From contig NZ_JNXT01000004.1 in NCBI RefSeq assembly GCF_000716675.1, forward strand, positions 62,001 to 126,000: a DNA stretch of 64,000 nt. The letters run 5' to 3'. A program made the position numbers and the translations under genes. Numbering within the stretch: position 1 is the first letter of the stretch; each line of letters starts with the position of its first letter. Shown piece after piece: positions 58,572 to 64,000 of the stretch. Below the pieces are notes generated by a model. The model had not been told where the DNA came from and did not search any database. It saw nothing but the letters and a program-made list of their open reading frames with translations. This DNA comes from Streptomyces alboflavus (GTDB lineage: Bacteria; Actinomycetota; Actinomycetes; Streptomycetales; Streptomycetaceae).

Positions 58572-59945
58572 ATGATGTTCCGTCACCTCCCGCTGGCCGC
58601 AGCGGCGTTACTCCTCACCACGCTCCCCCCGACCGCCACCCTCACCCCGACCGCCGCAGCCGCCCCGGACACCGCCCCCTGCCCCGGCGACCGGCTCCGC
58701 GTCCCCGGCGCCGAGCGCACCGTGGCCGCCTGCCTCCGCGACCTCACCACGGCGGGCACCGTCGCCTCCGGCCACACCGACCCCGCGGACTGGGCCGGCC
58801 TGGTGGCCCCCGGCACCCGCAACCCGAGCGGTGTGCCCGGCGTCCAGCTCGACGGCTACTTCCCCGACTCCTCCACCACGAACGGCACCCACGGCTGGGA
58901 CCACGACAGCCAGTTCGTGATCCGCCTTCCGGAGCGCTGGAACGGCGGCCTGGTCGTGGCGGGGCCGCCCGGCGTCCGCGAGCAGTACGCCAACGACCGC
59001 ACCATCGCCGATCACGTCCTCGCGCGGGGCTACGCGTTCGCGGCGACCGACAAGGGCAACACGGGCCCCACGCTGTACCGGGACGGAAAGCGCCCCGGTG
59101 ACGCCATCGCCGAATGGCACCGGCGTCTCACCCAGCTCACCGTCGCGGCCAAGAGCGTCGCGGCCCGGCACTACGGCCACGTGCCCCGGCACACGTACGC
59201 GGCAGGTATGTCCATGGGCGGCTATCTGGTGCGCTGGCAGTTGGAGAACGTGCCGTGGCTGTACGACGGCGGCCTCGACTGGGAGGGCGTCCTGCTGACC
59301 CGCAGGTCACCGAACCTCCTGGCGACGCTGCCGCCCGCGCTGCGCGCCTACCCACGGCTCCTGGCGGGCGAGCCCGGCGCACGCGAGGCGCTGCGTGCCG
59401 CGGGCTATCCGCCGGAGTCCGAGCCGCTGTGGGAGACGCACCACCGCACGCAGTGGGACACCTTCCAGCGCCTCATCCGCGAGGAGGTCGACCCCGGCTA
59501 CGACGGCGCAACCGAGGCCGGGACGCCGTTCTGCCGCGAGGGCACGGGCAAGGGCTGCGACACCGACTACGACTACGCGGCCCGCCCGCGCGCGGTCCAC
59601 GACACCCTGGGCCGCCTCTCCCTGACCGGCCGCGTCCAGCGCCCCCTCGTCACCCTGCACGGCACCCTCGACGCCCTCGTCCCCATCGGCCCCGGCTCCG
59701 ACCGGTACGCGCGCCTCGTGGCGCAGGCGCACCGCGGGCACAAGCACCGCTACTACCGCGTCACCGGCGGCAACCACACCGACGGCCTGTACGGCGCACA
59801 CCCCCGCCTCGTGCGCCCCATGCTGCCCTGCGTACGCGACGCCTTCGACGCCCTGACGGCCTGGGCCGAGGACGGGACGGCCCCGCCGCGCAGCCGCACG
59901 GTGCCCCGCCCGGACGGCGACCCGGTGCAGACCTGCACGCTCTGA
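58572..59945 (+). CDS. Secreted alpha/beta hydrolase (tannase/3HB-oligomer hydrolase-like) with TTA codon
   Basis: A 457-aa exported esterase. The N-terminus (MMFRHLPLAAAALLLTTLPP, then Ala/Pro-rich cleavage region AAAAPDTAPC) is a signal peptide. Catalytic motifs: GMSMGGYL with nucleophile Ser214, HGTLDALVP (Asp) and GGNHTDGLYGAH (His). The pattern fits tannase/feruloyl esterase or 3-hydroxybutyrate-oligomer hydrolases. Codon 13 is TTA (58608-58610), a leucine codon read only by the bldA tRNA, so expression should be tied to development. ATG 58572 follows GGAGCCCACCC. The divergent two-component system may control it. Confidence 0.87.
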   Translation: MMFRHLPLAAAALLLTTLPPTATLTPTAAAAPDTAPCPGDRLRVPGAERTVAACLRDLTTAGTVASGHTDPADWAGLVAPGTRNPSGVPGVQLDGYFPDSSTTNGTHGWDHDSQFVIRLPERWNGGLVVAGPPGVREQYANDRTIADHVLARGYAFAATDKGNTGPTLYRDGKRPGDAIAEWHRRLTQLTVAAKSVAARHYGHVPRHTYAAGMSMGGYLVRWQLENVPWLYDGGLDWEGVLLTRRSPNLLATLPPALRAYPRLLAGEPGAREALRAAGYPPESEPLWETHHRTQWDTFQRLIREEVDPGYDGATEAGTPFCREGTGKGCDTDYDYAARPRAVHDTLGRLSLTGRVQRPLVTLHGTLDALVPIGPGSDRYARLVAQAHRGHKHRYYRVTGGNHTDGLYGAHPRLVRPMLPCVRDAFDALTAWAEDGTAPPRSRTVPRPDGDPVQTCTL

Positions 59946-60064
59946 CCAGCTGGTCGTCCCGCTGTGGCGCACGTCGTGCGGCGGTGCTTCGCCCCGGGCA
60001 GAACGCGTACGCCCAGGGCGAAGCGATCTCCCGTCGGCGGCGGCCGCCTCCGTACGGTCGCCGC

Positions 60065-60790
60065 ATGAACGCCATCGAGATCATCGAGCTCCGGCCCCGC
60101 CTCCACCTCTTCCGCTTCCCCGTCGGCCAGGCCTACCTGTGGCGGGACGACGAGGAGCTGACCCTCGTCGACGCGGGCCCGCCCGGCGGCGGCGCGGCCC
60201 TCGCGGACGCGATCACCGGACTCGGCCTGCGCCCCCGCGACGTGCGGCGCGTCGTGCTCACGCACTTCCACGGCGACCACGCGGGCGGCGCGGGCGAGTT
60301 CGCGGAACTCACTGGGGCGACGGTGTACGCGCACCACCTGGACGCGCCGATGGTGCGCGGCGAGGTGCCGGGACCCCCGGCTGTCCTCGAGGACTGGGAG
60401 GTGCCGATCTTCGAGGAGGCGACGAAGCACGTGCCGGCGGCGACCGACCAGCACGCGTACGCCCCCGACCTCCAGGAGGTGGCGGACGACGACGTCCTCG
60501 ACTTCGGGGGCGGCGCGCACCTGGTGAGCGCGCGCGGGCACACGGCGGGCAGCGTCGGCGTGCATCTGCCCCGGCACGGCGTGCTGTTCACGGGCGACGC
60601 CGTCGCCTCCGCCCCCGGGCACGGCGTGCTGCTCGGCGTCGGCAACCAGGACCGCGACGAGGCCGTCGCGTCCTTCCACCGGCTCGCCGCGCTGGAGGCG
60701 GACGTGGCGTGCTTCGGGCACGGCGATCCGGTGGAGCGGGACGCGTCGGCGGTGCTGCGGGCGGCGGCGGAGCGGTACGGGAACGCCTGA
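60065..60790 (+). CDS. Metallo-beta-lactamase-fold hydrolase
   Basis: A 241-aa MBL-fold protein. The zinc motif THFHGDHAGG gives His67, His69, Asp71 and His72. Further ligands are His in SARGHTAGS, Asp in FTGDAV, and His in CFGHGDP. Such enzymes hydrolyse thioesters, lactones or beta-lactams or act as glyoxalase II-like enzymes; the exact substrate is unknown. ATG 60065 lies 8 bp after a purine-rich stretch. It stands 119 bp after the esterase gene in the same direction and is followed by the convergent kinase-Nudix gene, 155 bp away. Confidence 0.92.
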   Translation: MNAIEIIELRPRLHLFRFPVGQAYLWRDDEELTLVDAGPPGGGAALADAITGLGLRPRDVRRVVLTHFHGDHAGGAGEFAELTGATVYAHHLDAPMVRGEVPGPPAVLEDWEVPIFEEATKHVPAATDQHAYAPDLQEVADDDVLDFGGGAHLVSARGHTAGSVGVHLPRHGVLFTGDAVASAPGHGVLLGVGNQDRDEAVASFHRLAALEADVACFGHGDPVERDASAVLRAAAERYGNA

Positions 60791-60945
60791 GGCCCGCTTC
60801 TGCGGTGTTCCCCGGTGGCCCGACCGTGTTCCGGCGGCGGCCCGGTGGCGTCCTGACGGGCCGTCGGCGGGGCTTGTCGGCGAGCACCGCCTGCGCCCGT
60901 TTCAGCGCCGCCGTCGCACGGCACGCCCCGGGGCGCCCGCCGGGC

Positions 60946-61989
60946 TCAACCCCCCACCGGCTCCCCGGCCTCCAGGTAGAGCGTCGCGCCCCGCTCGCGC
61001 GCCCGCAGCGCCCAGCGCAGGCGGGCGTAGCGGACGGGCGGGAGCATCCGGGCGGCCTCGTCCTCGGTGGCGAAGCGCCAGTCGCGCAGTTCGGGGCCCG
61101 GCAGCAGCAGTCGGCGCGCCTCGGTGCTGTCGAGGCGGCCGCCGTCGAAGAGGAAGCGCATGCCGCCGTAGCCGGGCGGTGCGGGCGGCTCCCAGTCGGC
61201 GACCAGGAGGCGCGGTGTGCCGGTGAGGCGGATGCCGGTCTCCTCGGCGACCTCGCGCACACCTGCGCGCGCGGGCGCCTCGCCGGGCTCGACGACGCCG
61301 CCGGGGAACTCCCAGCCCGCCTTGTACGTCGGATCCACCAGGAGCACCCGGTCCTGCTCGTCGAAGAGCAGCACGCCGGCGGCGAGGGTCTCGGCAGTGG
61401 GCTCGGGCGTCTGCACGATGTCGCTGACGGCGGCGGCTCCGGAGCGGACGGCCTCGGCGATGTGCTCGGCCGTCTCGGACGGCGTCAGGGCGCCGTTGTC
61501 GACGCGGTGGGCGTCCGCGCCGAGCCAGGCGGAGAGCGCGGCGAAGTAGGGCTCGATGTGGTCGAACGACCACTGGCGGACGCACAGTTCGCCGTCGGGC
61601 ACGTCCGGGGAGACCTCGCGTCCGGCGATGCGCGCACGCAGGATCGTTTCGTCCGGAGCGAGCAGAACATGGCGCACGGCTATGCGGCGGGCGGCGAGGC
61701 CGCCGAATATCTCGTCGCGGTACTCCTGGCGCAGCAGTGTCATCGGTACCACCAGTACGCCGCCGACCTCGGCGAGCAGCCCGGCCGCCGTGTCCACCAC
61801 CAGGCGCCGCCAGATCGGCAGGTCCTGGAAGTCGCTCACCTCGGCGAGGTGCTTGGCGGGCAGCAGCTGCGGCAGCTCGCCGCCGATGACCTCAGGGTCG
61901 AAGAGTGTGCTGTTCGGGATCAGCTCGATCAGTTCCCGTGCGGCGCTGGTCTTGCCCGCACCGAACGCGCCGTTGATCCAGACGATCAC
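60946..61989 (-). CDS. TmrB-like P-loop kinase fused to a Nudix hydrolase domain
   Basis: A 347-aa fusion. Residues 1-175 resemble the tunicamycin-resistance protein TmrB and related P-loop kinases: MIVWINGAFGAGKTSAAREL (Walker A at 7-15), NSTLFDPEVIGG, DFQDLPIWRRLV, and LAPDETILRARIAGRE. Residues about 200-347 are a Nudix domain with the box GGVVEPGEAPARAG, then VREVAEETGI (about 227-250). A phosphotransferase linked to a pyrophosphohydrolase suggests nucleotide or nucleotide-sugar metabolism; neither substrate is known. GTG 61989 follows GAGGGGGAACC; the upstream frame lacks family character. Confidence 0.88.
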   Translation of the reverse strand: MIVWINGAFGAGKTSAARELIELIPNSTLFDPEVIGGELPQLLPAKHLAEVSDFQDLPIWRRLVVDTAAGLLAEVGGVLVVPMTLLRQEYRDEIFGGLAARRIAVRHVLLAPDETILRARIAGREVSPDVPDGELCVRQWSFDHIEPYFAALSAWLGADAHRVDNGALTPSETAEHIAEAVRSGAAAVSDIVQTPEPTAETLAAGVLLFDEQDRVLLVDPTYKAGWEFPGGVVEPGEAPARAGVREVAEETGIRLTGTPRLLVADWEPPAPPGYGGMRFLFDGGRLDSTEARRLLLPGPELRDWRFATEDEAARMLPPVRYARLRWALRARERGATLYLEAGEPVGG

Positions 61990-62071
61990 GGTTCCCCCTC
62001 TTCTGTTGGCCCCCAGTGGCTTGCCCGCAACACACTGCCACGGAAACCAGCGCCTGATGAGGGTGACCGTT

Positions 62072-62101
62072 CTCGTACGAACAGCCAAGCCGTCTTGTCA
62101 A
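62072..62101 (-). promoter_or_regulatory. Candidate vegetative promoter for the kinase-Nudix gene
   Basis: On the minus strand, TTGACA (62101-62096) is followed after 18 bp by TACGAG (62077-62072). The -35 matches the HrdB-type consensus exactly; the -10 is weaker. It lies about 85 bp upstream of the GTG at 61989, giving a plausible leader. Confidence 0.45.
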
Positions 62102-62294
62102 GGGCCTTGAAGTAACTTCCCCCCATCGAGTGGCAGTGCTCTCCCGTGAATCGTTCCCGCACTCCGCGTCGCAGCCCTGCCCGATACGGTGATCCGCCAG
62201 GCACCCTGGCCCCTGGTGACCTCCTCGTTCCGGTTGCCACACGGCAGCCGCCCCCGGCCGCGCGCACTGGCCGGGGCTCGCCCTGGGGGGATTA
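62102..62294. other. Spacer upstream of the STAS gene
   Basis: Part of the 305-bp gap between the kinase-Nudix and STAS genes (the rest holds the promoter and leader of the former). A short minus frame (MGGSYFKALDKTAWLF) overlaps the promoter and shows no family; I do not call it a gene. The right side should hold the STAS promoter. Confidence 0.35.
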
Positions 62295-62684
62295 GTGCAT
62301 CAGGACAGGTTGAGCGAATTCACGTGCGAGAACCCGGAGTTACCACCGCGGGTGTACGAGGTCGGCAACGCCACCGTCGTGGAGCTCTACGGCGACATGG
62401 ACCTCGTGGGGTTCCAGCGCACGCTCCCCCACCTCGACCCGGTGACGGCGGGCCCGGCCCGGGTCGTCGTGGTCGACCTGACGCGTGCCACCTTCCTCGA
62501 CTGCTCCGGCCTCTCCCTGCTCATGCGGGCCCACCGCCGCCTCACCTCCCGGGGCGCGGCGCTGCGGGTGGTGTGCGCCGACCCCATGACCCTGCGCGTC
62601 ATGGGCATCACCGGCCTGAAGGCGACGCTGTCCCCGGTCGCCTCCGTACGGGAGGCGCTGGCGCAGCCCCGCCGGGACCCTTGA
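62295..62684 (+). CDS. STAS-domain anti-anti-sigma-like protein with TTA codon
   Basis: A 129-aa STAS protein. ATVVELYGDMDLVGFQRTLP forms the first strands and helix; VVVVDLTRATFLDCSGLSLLMRAHRRL contains the conserved Ser71 that partner kinases phosphorylate, and RVVCADPMTLRVMGITGL closes the fold. Such antagonists release sigma factors by binding anti-sigma kinases of the RsbW class. GTG 62295 follows GGGGGGATTA. Codon 16 is TTA (62340-62342), unusual for a small regulator and predicted to require the bldA tRNA. No cognate kinase or sigma gene is adjacent. Confidence 0.9.
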   Translation: MHQDRLSEFTCENPELPPRVYEVGNATVVELYGDMDLVGFQRTLPHLDPVTAGPARVVVVDLTRATFLDCSGLSLLMRAHRRLTSRGAALRVVCADPMTLRVMGITGLKATLSPVASVREALAQPRRDP

Positions 62685-62849
62685 CCGGGGACGGCCCCGG
62701 GCCCCGGACCGCACGCCCGGGACCCGCACGGCCGCGTCGCTCCCGCGAACCACCGGGCGGAATCGCGAGCCCCGCGACGGTGTGGAAGGGTGGAAAACGC
62801 CAGAAAACAGCGCAACCGGCGCCATCCCACCTCCGAGAGGAGCCCGGCC

Positions 62850-62927
62850 ATGTCCTCGAAGCGACGCCGCAAGAAGAAGGCCCGCCGCAAGCACGCGGCC
62901 AACCACGGCAAGCGGCCGCAGTCCTGA
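62850..62927 (+). CDS. Very small basic protein resembling ribosomal protein bL37
   Basis: A 25-codon gene, too short for ordinary gene callers: MSSKRRRKKKARRKHAANHG followed by KRPQS, TGA at 62925-62927. It follows a good ribosome site (GAGAGGAGCCCGGCC). The all-basic composition and the closing NHGKRP match, as I recall, the short actinobacterial 50S protein bL37 known from mycobacterial ribosome structures. I base this on the motif alone. It stands between the STAS gene and a membrane protein gene, with its own upstream region (62685-62849). Confidence 0.65.
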   Translation: MSSKRRRKKKARRKHAANHGKRPQS

Positions 62928-63107
62928 CGGCAGGGCCGCCGCGGGCGGGGCGGCGCCGGGTTTCTGGTCCCCGTGCAGGGACGCAATGGGGACACGGGCG
63001 TATCCCCGCACAGCCATGACCGGTACTCCGCCCGCGGCGCCGGAACGAGCCGCGGCCCGACGACTGCCGTAAGCGCGGCGCGCGCCGTGCCGAGGTCCGG
63101 CCGCTGC

Positions 63108-63146
63108 GTCCGTCGCGGCCGTCCGTCGCGGCCGTCCGTCGCGGCC
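63108..63146. repeat. 13-bp tandem repeat, three perfect copies
   Basis: Unit GTCCGTCGCGGCC at 63108, 63121 and 63134, all identical. It lies in the gap between the bL37-like gene and the end of the membrane protein gene (63193), non-coding, with no link to a regulatory element that I can see. Confidence 0.9.
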
Positions 63147-63192
63147 GGGAAGGGATGCGGCGCGAGACAGCCGGGGATTCGCCGGGGCTCGG

Positions 63193-63846
63193 TCATCCCG
63201 CCCCGCCGTCGAGCAGCCAGTGATGGCGCAGCCGCAGCGCCCGCTCCGTGCTGGCCGCCGTGGCACCGAGCCCCACCAGGACGTTGCCCCATGCCGACAG
63301 GTCCACGGGCGAGGTGAAAGCACCGACGTGCCGGGCGATCTCCTCCGGCCGGGTGAGCTGTTCGCCGAGCTGGGAGGCGAGCAGGAGCAGGGCGACGACG
63401 AGCACGGCCGACGACACATGACCGACCCAGCGGCTCAGTTCGGGGTGCGCGCGGTCGACGTACGCGCGGCGCCCTTCGGCGGAGTCGCGGTCGGGGACGA
63501 GTGGGTGCTCGGCTCCCTCGGTGGTCACGTAATGGCAGCGCCTGAGCCCGAAGACACTCGTGCTCACCTCGACCGTGCCCCCGTGGACGGGGAAGGCGGC
63601 GGGGAGTTTGGACCGGGCGTGTTGTCTGCCGTCGACGTACAGATGGGCATGGACGACGCCGGACCCGTCGGTCCGCCCGTGCATGACGTCGACGGCGTAG
63701 ACGACCTGCCGACCGTCGTCGTGCGTCAGCCGGAGGTAGAAGAGCGCGCGGGAGAGCAGCTGCCACCAGCGGAAGGGCCGCAGCGGCCGCCCGTCACCTG
63801 GCCTCACCCGCCGGGCGGCCCGGCGCCGCCGCCACTCCTTGATCAT
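63193..63846 (-). CDS. Hypothetical membrane protein
   Basis: A 217-aa protein of no family I recognise. The basic N-terminus (MIKEWRRRRAARRVRPGDGR) and a beta-rich soluble part (residues about 30-130, with VVHAHLYVDGRQHARSKLPA) precede one clear helix (SSAVLVVALLLLASQLG, about 145-161) and a second weaker hydrophobic segment (WGNVLVGLGATAAST). Start ATG 63846. It is the only gene on its strand between the repeats and the edge-truncated gene; transcription from the latter may continue into it. Confidence 0.7.
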   Translation of the reverse strand: MIKEWRRRRAARRVRPGDGRPLRPFRWWQLLSRALFYLRLTHDDGRQVVYAVDVMHGRTDGSGVVHAHLYVDGRQHARSKLPAAFPVHGGTVEVSTSVFGLRRCHYVTTEGAEHPLVPDRDSAEGRRAYVDRAHPELSRWVGHVSSAVLVVALLLLASQLGEQLTRPEEIARHVGAFTSPVDLSAWGNVLVGLGATAASTERALRLRHHWLLDGGAG

Positions 63847-63879
63847 GGCTCCGCTCCCGTCGCGACCGTGCGGTCGTTC

Positions 63880-64000
63880 TCACTCGTGCTCAGCGGTGGC
63901 AGCCAACGGTGTCGGCGTACCGGTGGAACGACCCTCTCCCACCGGCGCGACCGGCACATCGGCCCGTCGGACAGAACCGTCCCCGACCAAGGGCGAGGCG
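63880..64000 (-). CDS. C-terminal end of an unidentified protein, cut by the window edge
   Basis: A minus-strand frame enters from the right edge and ends at TGA (63882-63880), giving 39 codons: SPLVGDGSVRRADVPVAPVG followed by EGRSTGTPTPLAATAEHE. The composition (Pro/Thr/Ala-rich, acidic end) resembles a disordered C-terminal tail, and the frame is open to the edge. There is too little to name a family; the reading frame itself is a tentative choice. Confidence 0.35.
   Translation of the reverse strand, partial: ASPLVGDGSVRRADVPVAPVGEGRSTGTPTPLAATAEHE

Noticed and set aside
58572..62684. Small biosynthetic gene cluster around the TTA-codon genes
   Set aside because: The genes (esterase, MBL-fold hydrolase, kinase-Nudix, STAS) share no pathway logic and are on mixed strands; there is no core biosynthetic enzyme.
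1..64000. tRNA, rRNA or riboswitch genes
   Set aside because: Read by eye, I saw no TPsiC-like GGTTCGAATC blocks with matching acceptor stems, no rRNA sequence and no recognisable riboswitch leader; a covariance-model scan would be the decisive test.

Overview
The window is a stretch of a Streptomyces (or very close actinomycete) chromosome. Three kinds of evidence support this: very high G+C with third positions almost all G/C and many GTG starts; gene families typical of the group (mycothiol-dependent DinB-fold enzymes, TerD-type proteins, an RsbW-like ATP-binding protein, a STAS antagonist, NarL-type two-component systems, hopanoid-type HpnB glycosyltransferase); and the near absence of the TTA codon, which appears in only two intact genes. 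I saw no rRNA, tRNA, CRISPR array or insertion sequence, and no classical biosynthetic cluster.

0-6.3 kb: the end of a LysE exporter, then DNA/RNA alkylation genes: an Ogt-type methyltransferase, a 2OG-Fe(II) oxygenase of the 'damaged DNA' type, and an AlkB dioxygenase behind an RlmG/RsmC-like methyltransferase, with an SDR between. A membrane protein at 5.6-6.3 kb carries an in-frame amber stop. 6.4-16.5 kb: Nudix hydrolase, apolipoprotein N-acyltransferase, an O-antigen-ligase-like membrane protein, PH-domain protein, Asp/Glu racemase, HpnB-like glycosyltransferase, a TerD-TerA-like fusion, a proline-rich protein, a MOSC protein and an Rv1733c-like protein. 17-26 kb: a beta-helix/AAA+ fusion convergent with a large membrane hydrolase, a DeoR regulator, SRPBCC protein, PLP enzyme, and an ATP-binding anti-sigma-like protein.

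26-41 kb is mainly regulator-target modules: SHOCT/ABC ATPase/FtsX-type permease beside a TetR gene; DUF4865 protein and phosphotriesterase; a thioredoxin-reductase-like flavoenzyme divergent from a TetR gene; two MFS transporters and a ROK regulator; an AraC regulator; a RibD-C reductase; an extra D-Ala-D-Ala-ligase-like ATP-grasp enzyme. Palindromic operators are visible in several divergent spacers.

41.3-47.8 kb looks like a remodelled accessory segment between two mycothiol-dependent enzyme genes. It holds a frameshifted gene remnant, an XRE-STAND NTPase that has its C-terminal tail but lacks the WD40 propeller, an SDR/TetR pair with twin long palindromes, and a scar where a frameshifted TAP-like hydrolase fragment abuts the last 41 codons of a LuxR response regulator.

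47.8-64 kb: a MarR/MFS pair whose MFS frame has lost its stop and runs through a strong stem-loop into the next gene; two NarL-type two-component systems; a geranylgeranyl-reductase-like flavoenzyme; an M20 dipeptidase; an NmrA-like protein; a secreted esterase with a TTA codon in its signal peptide; a metallo-beta-lactamase-fold protein; a TmrB-like kinase fused to a Nudix domain; a STAS antagonist with a TTA codon; a 25-codon gene resembling ribosomal protein bL37; and membrane and partial genes at the right edge.
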